The translations under genes and the position numbers were made by a program. This document shows positions 57,655 through 64,000 of a stretch of 64,000 bases of DNA, piece by piece. The stretch comes from Brevundimonas sp. UBA4553 (GTDB taxonomy: Bacteria > Pseudomonadota > Alphaproteobacteria > Caulobacterales > Caulobacteraceae). Under the pieces are notes generated by a model. That model worked only from the letters and a program-made list of their open reading frames with translations, was not told the origin of the DNA and searched no databases. Positions within the stretch are counted from its first letter, which is position 1; each line of letters begins with the position of its first letter. The stretch is taken from NCBI RefSeq assembly GCF_002387245.1, contig NZ_DGLD01000010.1, forward strand, positions 149,359 to 213,358, written 5' to 3'.

Positions 57655-58046
57655 CGTCGCTGCGGGGGCCTGCGCGCGCTCCGCTATCGCAACAGCACCG
57701 CCCAATCCCTTGCGGTAAAGGCGATTGGCCCCCTCTTGCGCCCGCATTCCGCGCAGCGGTCCAGGATCGATTAGGATCAGCCTCCTGATCTTTGACATCG
57801 TTCGCCCGCAGACATCCTGTTCGAGCAGCCGAAGCGCGCAGCTCAAGGCGTCCTGACGCGCCTCCCGCACCGCTTGGCGATTGCACCAATTGGACTGTTT
57901 TTTCTGATGGCGGGGTGCAATCTCGCCCCCCGCTGCTCCGTCGAACTGACAACGGGCCGGCGCTGTTCGCCAGACGTTAACGGCTATGGCCCACGATCCC
58001 AGCAAGAACCGGGCCAAAGCGGCCCATACTAGGGGATGGCGGCGCC
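57655..58046. other. 392-bp gap between lptB and rpoN
   Basis: No convincing gene. The minus-strand frame at 57605-57952 is non-coding by composition. Contents: possible promoter elements near 57701, a CCAATTGG palindrome at 57886, and the inverted repeat GATTGCACC (57879-57887) / GGTGCAATC (57914-57922), with T6 (57898-57903) in its loop. The region probably holds the rpoN promoter and regulatory site. Confidence 0.6.
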
Positions 58047-59564
58047 GTGATCGGTCAGAGGCTGGAGGTCAGACAGGGTCAGGGGCTGGTCATCACGCCC
58101 CAGCTGCAGCAGGCGATCAAGCTGCTGCAACTGTCGAACCTCGAGCTGGAAGCCTTCGTCGAGGCCGAACTGGAACGAAACCCTCTGCTGCAACGGGACG
58201 AGGGCGATCAGGGCGGAGAGACCTCGACCGATCCCGCCGAATCGTCCGCCTCCGGCGAGGCCGGCGAGTTGCAGTTCACCGAGCCTTCCGGCGACGCTGA
58301 ACGCGCCATGGATGCGCGGGCCGACGACCTCTACGATGACGCGCCGCCCGGCGAGCGCGACGCCGACCGCAAACGCGATGCAGGCGAGTCGATCGAACAG
58401 CCCGGCCTGTCAGACTGGTCGCGCGCTGGCGCCGGCGGCGCGGGCCACGACGAAGGCATGGAACGCCCCGACACCCGCGAGGCCACGCTCTGGGAGCATC
58501 TGCAGGCCCAGGCCTCCTCGGCCGGGTTCAGCGCGGCGGACCACGCGATCGCCCTGACCCTGATCGACGCCACTGACGAAGGCGGCTACTTGCGGGGAGA
58601 GCTTCAGGAATTCGCCGACCGGCTGGGCGTCGATCTGGCGCGGATCGAGGCGGTCCTGACGGTCTGCCACGGTTTCGAGCCCACAGGCGTCATGGCCCGC
58701 TCCGCGCCGGAATGCCTGAAGCTGCAACTGGTCGAGCGCAACCGCTTCGATCCGGCCATGGCCGCCTTGCTGGACAATCTCGAACTGCTGGCGCGCCGCG
58801 ACCTGGCCGCCCTCCGCAAGGTCTGCGGCGTCGACGCCGACGACCTGACCGACATGATCGCCGAGCTGAAGGGGCTGACCCCGCGGCCCGGCGCCGGCTT
58901 CGGCGGCGAGCCCGCCCAGACCGTTGTGCCCGACGTCCACGTCCGTCCCGATCCGGCCGGCGGCTGGCGGGTGGAGCTGAACAGCGAGACCCTGCCCCGC
59001 CTTCTGATGGACAAGCGCTATCACGGCGTGGTCGCCGCCGGCGCCCGCTCCGAGACCGAAAAGCACTTCGTGGCCGAGTGCGCCGCCCAGGCCAGCTGGC
59101 TGGTCAAGTCCCTGGACCAGCGCGCCCGGACCATCCTCAAGGTGGGCTCCGAGATCGTGCGCCAGCAGGACGCCTTCCTCGCCTTCGGCGTCGAGTTCCT
59201 GCGGCCCCTCAATCTGAAGACGGTCGCCGACGCCATCGGCATGCACGAATCGACGGTCAGCCGCGTCACCTCGAACAAGTATGTCGCCACCCCGCGCGGC
59301 GTGTTCGAGCTGAAATTCTTCTTCACGGCCGCCATCCAGTCCTCCGACGGCGGGGCGCTTCATTCCGCCGAAGCCGTCCGCCACCGGATCAAGACCATGA
59401 TCGACAACGAGGCCGCCGACGGCGACGTGCTCAGCGACGACCGCATCGTCGAAATCCTCAACGAGACCGGCGTCGACATCGCCCGGCGGACCGTGGCCAA
59501 ATACCGGGAAGCCCTTAGAATTCCGTCCTCTGTCCAGCGTCGCAGGCTGCTCAAGGCGGGCTGA
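58047..59564 (+). CDS. rpoN: RNA polymerase sigma-54 factor
   Basis: The 505-residue sigma-54 has the Gln-rich region I (RLEVRQGQGLVITPQLQQAIKLLQLSNLEL), an acidic region II (about 50-140), the core-binding region III, the HTH with SRVTSNKYVATPRG, and the RpoN box ARRTVAKYRE near 490. GTG 58047 is the usual start. It transcribes flagellar, polar and nitrogen genes in Caulobacterales with enhancer-binding proteins. Confidence 0.97.
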   Translation: MIGQRLEVRQGQGLVITPQLQQAIKLLQLSNLELEAFVEAELERNPLLQRDEGDQGGETSTDPAESSASGEAGELQFTEPSGDAERAMDARADDLYDDAPPGERDADRKRDAGESIEQPGLSDWSRAGAGGAGHDEGMERPDTREATLWEHLQAQASSAGFSAADHAIALTLIDATDEGGYLRGELQEFADRLGVDLARIEAVLTVCHGFEPTGVMARSAPECLKLQLVERNRFDPAMAALLDNLELLARRDLAALRKVCGVDADDLTDMIAELKGLTPRPGAGFGGEPAQTVVPDVHVRPDPAGGWRVELNSETLPRLLMDKRYHGVVAAGARSETEKHFVAECAAQASWLVKSLDQRARTILKVGSEIVRQQDAFLAFGVEFLRPLNLKTVADAIGMHESTVSRVTSNKYVATPRGVFELKFFFTAAIQSSDGGALHSAEAVRHRIKTMIDNEAADGDVLSDDRIVEILNETGVDIARRTVAKYREALRIPSSVQRRRLLKAG

Positions 59565-59640
59565 TCACGCTGCGGCGAAGCGCCACCACAAATCGGTGAT
59601 CGGCGTTGACACCAAACGCAACCCGTCGCGTTCTATGCCT

Positions 59641-60288
59641 ATGCAGATCCAAGTCAGCGGCAAGCAAGTGGATGTCGGCGAAGCGCTAAGCTCGCGCATC
59701 TCCCAGGAACTCGAAGAGGGAATCGGCAAGTATTTCGCCCGCGGCGGAGACAATGCCGAGGTCGTGGTGTCCAAGGACGGCCACGGCTTCCGCGTTGACT
59801 GCTGGGTGCGTTTGGCTTCGGGCCAGAGTCTGGTGACCACGGGCTTCGGCGGCGACGCCCACGCCAGCTTCTCGGACAGCCTCGACAAGCTTGAGAAGCG
59901 CGTGCGCCGCTACAAGCGCCGCCTGAAGGATCACCATATCGGTCCCAAGGGCCTGTCCCCCGAGAAGACCGAGGACGCCGCCCGCGAAGTGGCCTCCATG
60001 ACCGTCTTCCGCAATCCCGATTCGGTCGAGGATGACGCCTTCGGCGACGCCGGCGCGCCGGACGAACCCCCGCCCGTGGGCATGGTCATCGCCGAAACCG
60101 AGTCGGAAATCCGCACCATTACGGTGGGCCGCGCGGTTCTGGAACTCGACATGACCGGCTACCCCATCGTCATGTTCCGCAACGCCGCCCACGGCGGTCT
60201 GGCGGTCGTCTACCGCCGTCCGGACGGCAATGTGGGCTGGATCGACCCCGAGCGCACGCTCAAGGCCACGAACGGCAAGGGGTCGTAA
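59641..60288 (+). CDS. hpf: Ribosome hibernation promoting factor, long form
   Basis: 215 residues from ATG 59641, giving the family start MQIQVSGKQVDVGEAL; an upstream in-frame ATG at 59596 lacks family similarity. The N-terminal YfiA/RaiA domain (1-100) ends in RYKRRLKDHH; a linker is followed by the C-terminal dimerisation domain (155-210, FRNAAHGGLAVVYRRPDGNVGWIDP). Long HPF makes 100S ribosome dimers. It is in the conserved rpoN-hpf-ptsN order. Confidence 0.96.
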   Translation: MQIQVSGKQVDVGEALSSRISQELEEGIGKYFARGGDNAEVVVSKDGHGFRVDCWVRLASGQSLVTTGFGGDAHASFSDSLDKLEKRVRRYKRRLKDHHIGPKGLSPEKTEDAAREVASMTVFRNPDSVEDDAFGDAGAPDEPPPVGMVIAETESEIRTITVGRAVLELDMTGYPIVMFRNAAHGGLAVVYRRPDGNVGWIDPERTLKATNGKGS

Positions 60289-60302
60289 GACTTCCACGAG
60301 GA

Positions 60303-60333
60303 GGGCGAAGGCGCTAAGACGCCTTCGCCCTTT
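60303..60333 (+). terminator. Hairpin between hpf and ptsN
   Basis: Arms GGGCGAAGGCG (60303-60313) and CGCCTTCGCCC (60320-60330), loop CTAAGA, followed by TTTCG. It may give partial termination so that hpf exceeds ptsN. Confidence 0.75.
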
Positions 60334-60363
60334 CGCAATGTCGGGTTCGGTTTCGGGGTCACC

Positions 60364-60828
60364 ATGGACATCGCTGATTTGTTGTCGTCGGGCGGAATAG
60401 TCCTGCGCGGCGGCGTCTCATCCAAGCGTCAGGCGCTGCATACCGTGGCCGAGGCCGCGTCGCTGGCGTTGGGCTTCGACGAGGATCGCGCGCTGGAAGC
60501 GCTGCTCGAACGCGAGGCGCTCGGCTCGACGGGACTGGGCTCGGGCGTGGCGGTGCCTCACGCCCGCATCAAGGGTCTGGACCGCGTCTGCGCCGTCTTC
60601 GTTCGCCTCGAGACGCCGGTCGCCTACGAGTCGGTCGACGACCGTCCCGTGGACCTTCTGTTCGCCCTCTTCGCTCCCCTGAACGCCGGTGCGGAGCACC
60701 TGCGCGCCTTGGCGGCGGTCTCGCGCGCCCTGCGGTCGCCCGAGTTGCGCGAACATCTGCGCCAGGCCCGCACCGTCGACGCTATTCGCGCCCTGTTCGT
60801 GAAGGACGTGCCCGCCACCGCAGCCTGA
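60364..60828 (+). CDS. ptsN: Nitrogen PTS EIIA component PtsN
   Basis: A 154-residue PTS EIIA-2 domain with phosphorylated His66 in SGVAVPHARI. SSKRQALHTVAEAASLALGFDEDRALEALL is the family N-terminus. PtsN links nitrogen/carbon status to K+ and stress control and depends on PtsP/PtsO. It is near rpoN as expected, and SixA at 12.3 kb is a possible dephosphorylating partner in the same genome. Confidence 0.95.
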   Translation: MDIADLLSSGGIVLRGGVSSKRQALHTVAEAASLALGFDEDRALEALLEREALGSTGLGSGVAVPHARIKGLDRVCAVFVRLETPVAYESVDDRPVDLLFALFAPLNAGAEHLRALAAVSRALRSPELREHLRQARTVDAIRALFVKDVPATAA

Positions 60829-60862
60829 CGCCCTAGGACGTCAACGGGCCGCAGCCGGATCA

Positions 60863-61117
60863 TCAGTGAACCGAAACCGGCTCCAACTCATGCGCGGCCG
60901 CAGCGGCGAAGGCTGTCTCGCGGTCAAGCATGACAGCCAGGCGTTCCCCATCGGCGCCGTGAACGGCGTATAGGATCTGTTCCGGATCAATATCCAGGCC
61001 TGGCGTGACCTCGACATGGGCGTCATCCATGACGTCCGAGGCGCGGATCGCACGGACATAGACGAGGTCGGGCGCGCCGAGGCCGGCGAAGTCTTTCTGG
61101 TTCATCATCGGCGTCAT
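60863..61117 (-). CDS. DUF1150 family protein
   Basis: An 84-residue protein with AAGGAGG 8 bp before ATG 61117. DLVYVRAIRASDV and GADGERLAVMLDRETAFAAAAAHELEPVSVH are family marks. DUF1150 proteins are alphaproteobacterial and often cotranscribed with small heat shock genes; here it is 55 bp downstream of Hsp20. Role unknown. Confidence 0.85.
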   Translation of the reverse strand: MTPMMNQKDFAGLGAPDLVYVRAIRASDVMDDAHVEVTPGLDIDPEQILYAVHGADGERLAVMLDRETAFAAAAAHELEPVSVH

Positions 61118-61172
61118 AGGACCGCCTCCTTACGCTTGACTAAACGCCCGGCAAGCCGAGCGGTTCGACGGA

Positions 61173-61595
61173 TCACGATCCCGTCGTAATGGGAATGCGC
61201 TGGATCTGGCGCTCCAAGTCCGGCCGCTCCAGGTCGACGTGCAGCAGGCCGTGCTCCAGCCGCGCCCCAGCGACCTCCAGACCGTCGGCCAGCACGAAGT
61301 TGCGCACGAAGCCTCGCGCGGCGATGCCACGATGGAGAAAGGCCTGTTCGCCCCTCCCTGCGTCGTCGCGTTTCCCAGCTATGGTCAGTTGGCGTCCCTC
61401 GAGCGTGATCGCCAGGTCTTCAGGCGTGAAACCGGCGACAGCCAGGCTGATACGCACAGCGCTATCGCTGAGTTGCTCGACATTATAGGGCGGGTAGCCT
61501 TCTGCCGCCGCCTTCGTCGCCCGATCGATCAGGCTGCGTGTATGGTCGAAGCCCAGCAGGAAGGGGCTGTCAAACAGGAGTGTTCGCGTCGTCAT
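61173..61595 (-). CDS. Hsp20 family small heat shock protein
   Basis: 140 residues from ATG 61595 (AGGA upstream); the longer in-frame extension to 61721 has no binding site and is rejected. The alpha-crystallin domain spans 35-130 (YNVEQLSDSAVRISLAVAGFTPEDLAITLEGRQLTIAGKR, GLEVAGARLEHGLLHVDLER). ATP-independent holdase. Probably heat-regulated with the DUF1150 gene downstream. Confidence 0.92.
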   Translation of the reverse strand: MTTRTLLFDSPFLLGFDHTRSLIDRATKAAAEGYPPYNVEQLSDSAVRISLAVAGFTPEDLAITLEGRQLTIAGKRDDAGRGEQAFLHRGIAARGFVRNFVLADGLEVAGARLEHGLLHVDLERPDLERQIQRIPITTGS

Positions 61596-61796
61596 CGGTC
61601 CTCGCATACAAGCGACCTGGCCGTCCGCGTTCTCCCTAAGGCGGCAAGAACGCGCGGCCGTCCAACCTAGATGGTTACGCGGCCCGGCGCGGTCAACCGC
61701 CCGTATGTCGCAGCCGTTCACCTGACATACAGGTTGGAACCTTCACCGTTAGGCCCCGTTTTTCCATCTGACTTCATCACATCAAAAGGACACCTC

Positions 61797-62471
61797 ATGC
61801 GCGCCAAGCTCATTGTCGCCAGCGCCAGCATTGCAGCCCTGCTCGGCGCCTCGGCCTGCACCACGACCGATCCCTACAGCTCGACCCCGACCCGCAACAA
61901 CACGGGGACCGGCGCGCTCGCCGGGGCGGGCATCGGCGCTCTGCTTGGCTATCTGACCAATACCTCGAGCGGTGAACAGGGCCGCAAGAATGCGCTGATC
62001 GGCGCGGGCATCGGCGCCCTCGCCGGCGCCGGCGTGGGCCAGTACATGGACCGCCAGCAGCGCGCCCTGGAAGCGGAGTTGTCCGGCACCGGCGTCGGCG
62101 TGGCCCGCCAAGGCGACAATCTGGTGCTGCGGATGCCCTCCGACGTCACCTTCGCCACCAACCAGTCCAGCCTGGACAGCCGCTTCCTGCCGGTCCTGGA
62201 TGACGTGGCCCGCGTGCTGAACGAGTACGACCGCTCGATGGTGGACGTCATCGGCCACACCGACGCCTCGGGCGGCGACGCCATCAACCAACCCCTATCC
62301 GAACGTCGCGCCTCTTCGGTCGCCGCCGCCCTGATGGAGCGCGGCCTGATCCGCGAGCGCCTGTATGTCGCCGGCAACAGCTCGCGCAACCCCATCGCCG
62401 ACAACACGACGGTAGACGGCAAGGCGAAGAACCGCCGCGTTGAAATCCTCATCCGCCCCTTCACTGGTTAA
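61797..62471 (+). CDS. OmpA family lipoprotein
   Basis: 224 residues from ATG 61797 with AAAGGA upstream. Lipoprotein signal with Cys21 (LLGASAC). A Gly-rich glycine-zipper region (45-85, GALAGAGIGALLGY, GAGIGALAGAGVGQYMD) is followed by the peptidoglycan-binding OmpA domain (115-224) with GHTDASGGDAINQPLSERRA. Probably an outer-membrane protein tethering the wall, of the YiaD/Pal-like group. Confidence 0.94.
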   Translation: MRAKLIVASASIAALLGASACTTTDPYSSTPTRNNTGTGALAGAGIGALLGYLTNTSSGEQGRKNALIGAGIGALAGAGVGQYMDRQQRALEAELSGTGVGVARQGDNLVLRMPSDVTFATNQSSLDSRFLPVLDDVARVLNEYDRSMVDVIGHTDASGGDAINQPLSERRASSVAAALMERGLIRERLYVAGNSSRNPIADNTTVDGKAKNRRVEILIRPFTG

Positions 62472-62493
62472 GGGCCGCTGAGCAGAACAACAG

Positions 62494-62524
62494 AAGGGCG
62501 GCGCCAGCGCGCCGCCCTTTTTTC
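62494..62524. terminator. Terminator between OmpA lipoprotein and ugd
   Basis: Arms AAGGGCGGCGC (62494-62504) and GCGCCGCCCTT (62509-62519), loop CAGC, followed by TTTTC. Serves the OmpA gene and possibly ugd from the other side. Confidence 0.9.
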
Positions 62525-62536
62525 TTGTCTAGATGA

Positions 62537-63856
62537 CTAGCGCGCGCTGTCCGGGCGGCCGATCGAGGTGTAGCGGAAGCCCCGCGCCTTCATGTCCTCA
62601 GGCCGATAGACATTGCGCAGATCGACCATGACCGGCTGCTTCAGCAGCAGCTTAATCCGGTCCAGATCCAAGGCCCGGAACTGGTCCCACTCCGTGAGGA
62701 TGACGACGACGTCGGCCCCTTCGATCGCATCATAGGGACCGTCGCGGAATATCACCCCGTCCAGCACCTTCGCCGCCTCGTGCATGCCTTCCGGATCGAA
62801 GGCCTGAACCGACGCTCCCTTGGCGATCAGAGCCGGCGCCACGTCCAGAGAGGGCGCGTCGCGCATGTCGTCCGTATTCGGCTTGAACGTGAGGCCCAGC
62901 AGGGCCACGGTCTTGCCCTTCAGGTCCGTCCCACCCAGGGCGGCGACCACGCGGTCGGCCATGGCCTTCTTGCGCGCATCGTTCACCTCGACCGTCGTCT
63001 CGATCAGGCGCAGCGGCGAACCGGCGTCGGTCGCCGTGCGCACCAGGGCCAGGGTGTCCTTCGGGAAACAGGACCCGCCATAGCCGGGGCCGGCATGCAG
63101 GAATTTGGAGCCGATGCGGTTGTCCAGACCGATCCCCCGCGCCACCTGCTGGACATCCGCTCCCAGGCTTTCGCACAGGTCCGCCATCTCGTTGATGAAG
63201 GTGATCTTCAGCGCCAGGAAGGCGTTGGCGGCGTACTTCGTCAGTTCCGAGGTGCGACGGCCGGTGAACAGGATCGGCGTCTCGTTCAGGTTCAACGGGC
63301 GATAGAGTTCGGCCATGACCGGACGAGCACGCTCGTCCTCCAGGCCGACCACGACGCGGTCGGGACGCTTGAAGTCGCCGATGGCGGCACCTTCGCGCAG
63401 GAATTCGGGATTGGAAACGACCGCGAAATCCGCCTCCGGGCGGCGTGCGCGGATAATGCGCTCGATCTCGTCCCCGGTGCCCACTGGGACGGTCGATTTG
63501 GTCACCACCACGGTGAAGCCCTGGATCAGGTCCGCGATTTCTTCGGCGGCGGCGTAGACATAGGACAGGTCGGCGTGGCCGTCTCCGCGTCGCGAAGGCG
63601 TGCCCACAGCGATGAAGACGGCGTCGGCGGCGCGGATGGCTTCGGCGCCATCCAGCGCGAAGGACAGACGCCCGTCGCGCACATTGGCCGCGACAAGATC
63701 CTCGAGGCCCGGCTCATAGATCGGCATCCGACCATTGTTCAACTGATCGATCTTGCGGGCGTCCTTGTCGACACAGGTCACGACATGGCCGAAGTCGGCG
63801 AAGCAGGCTCCGGAAACGAGCCCGACGTAGCCGGTGCCGATCATTGCGACGCGCAT
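62537..63856 (-). CDS. ugd: UDP-glucose 6-dehydrogenase
   Basis: Two-step NAD oxidation of UDP-glucose to UDP-glucuronate for envelope polysaccharides. The 439-residue protein has the Rossmann N-terminus MIGTGYVGLVSG, FIAVGTPS, the central helix NAFLALKITFINEMADLCE and the catalytic Cys263 in GYGGSCFPKD, plus the C-terminal nucleotide-binding domain (GLTFKPNTDDMRDAPS). It is on the minus strand at the window edge with no adjacent pathway gene. Confidence 0.97.
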   Translation of the reverse strand: MRVAMIGTGYVGLVSGACFADFGHVVTCVDKDARKIDQLNNGRMPIYEPGLEDLVAANVRDGRLSFALDGAEAIRAADAVFIAVGTPSRRGDGHADLSYVYAAAEEIADLIQGFTVVVTKSTVPVGTGDEIERIIRARRPEADFAVVSNPEFLREGAAIGDFKRPDRVVVGLEDERARPVMAELYRPLNLNETPILFTGRRTSELTKYAANAFLALKITFINEMADLCESLGADVQQVARGIGLDNRIGSKFLHAGPGYGGSCFPKDTLALVRTATDAGSPLRLIETTVEVNDARKKAMADRVVAALGGTDLKGKTVALLGLTFKPNTDDMRDAPSLDVAPALIAKGASVQAFDPEGMHEAAKVLDGVIFRDGPYDAIEGADVVVILTEWDQFRALDLDRIKLLLKQPVMVDLRNVYRPEDMKARGFRYTSIGRPDSAR

Positions 63857-63940
63857 GCGGTCATCCTCTTTATGCTGTCAGGTCGAGATAACGCCCAAGC
63901 ATGACGTTTGCCAGTCAGCCCATATCGCCAGACAAAGAAA

Positions 63941-63972
63941 AGAGCGGCCGATCCGAAAGGATCGACCGCTCT
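63941..63972 (-). terminator. Terminator of a gene beyond the right edge
   Basis: Arms AGAGCGG (63941-63947) and CCGCTCT (63966-63972) with inner CGATC/GATCG. On the minus strand it is followed by TTTCTTTGTC, so it ends a minus-strand gene that lies outside the window; an ORF there cannot be seen. Confidence 0.75.
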
Positions 63973-64000
63973 AATCTTATCGACCTTCAAGATCATCGGG

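Noticed and set aside
57605..57952. 115-codon minus-strand frame in the lptB-rpoN gap
   Set aside because: Overlaps the end of lptB, has no binding site, and shows Arg/Ser/Gly-rich shadow composition.
61596..61721. N-terminal extension of the Hsp20 frame
   Set aside because: No binding site, non-family sequence, and a good AGGA site before the ATG at 61595.

Overview
The window is a high-GC chromosomal segment of an alphaproteobacterium, most likely a Caulobacteraceae member close to Brevundimonas. This is inferred from content and gene order: an aa3 cytochrome oxidase locus in the order ctaC-ctaD-ctaB-small protein-ctaG-cox3-DUF983-SURF1; the lptC-lptA-lptB-rpoN-hpf-ptsN block; an Hsp20-DUF1150 pair; a TIGR02300 protein; a TadG-like pilus protein; and several small alphaproteobacterial families (DUF952, DUF2093, DUF1150). 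There are no rRNA genes, phage genes, insertion sequences or CRISPR arrays. Almost all of it is dense housekeeping DNA with many 4-bp gene overlaps.

Layout. 1-9.5 kb: a 5'-truncated acyl-CoA dehydrogenase, rsmE, gshA, a soluble hybrid histidine kinase, a DUF72 protein, a zinc alcohol dehydrogenase and an acetoacetyl-CoA reductase. 9.5-10.7 kb: a looser patch with two small hypothetical membrane proteins bracketed by three related palindromic repeats, then a YdeI-like protein. 10.7-17.8 kb: gloB diverging from a methyltransferase-sixA-DUF952-pyrD operon, a membrane hybrid histidine kinase, vsr, a peroxiredoxin and YqgE. 17.8-28 kb: one long minus-strand run holding the cytochrome c oxidase structural and assembly genes, then an M16 peptidase, a GNAT enzyme and a GGDEF/EAL protein. 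28.2-30 kb: a PadR-DUF1700-DUF2807 module. 30-38 kb: tldD, a TraB/GumN protein carrying a TonB-box-like sequence, a divergent TonB-dependent receptor, a POT peptide transporter and an acyltransferase-like protein. 38-43.3 kb: mscL, ihfB, rpsA, cmk, aroA and a TIGR02300 protein. 43.4-49.7 kb: two identical tRNA-Ala(GGC) genes, a 2-oxoglutarate oxygenase family protein, TadG, mtgA, a WD40 protein and a hydrolase. 49.8-52.9 kb: a metal-homeostasis cluster (COG0523 GTPase, CDF exporter, polytopic membrane protein, DUF2093). 53-57.7 kb: rplU-rpmA, a GNAT, tRNA-Leu(CAG), an RNase D-like exonuclease and lptCAB. 58-64 kb: rpoN-hpf-ptsN, Hsp20-DUF1150, an OmpA lipoprotein and ugd.

Functionally the window joins respiration (complete aa3 oxidase subunits I-III plus CuB and heme assembly factors), translation (S1, L21, L27, RsmE, HPF, tRNAs), envelope biogenesis (Lpt, MtgA, OmpA, Ugd, TadG, TonB receptor), redox protection (GshA, GloB, Prx) and regulation (two hybrid kinases, GGDEF/EAL, sigma-54/PtsN, PadR).

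The points most worth a second look are: the TonB-box-like N terminus of the TraB/GumN protein; four convergent gene pairs whose stop codons interlock in CTAG or CTAA; the palindromic repeat family near 9.5-10.3 kb; the zinc-type operon with 13-bp operator-like palindromes; the hairpin at the 5' end of the rplU leader; and the probable CTG start of the M16 peptidase.
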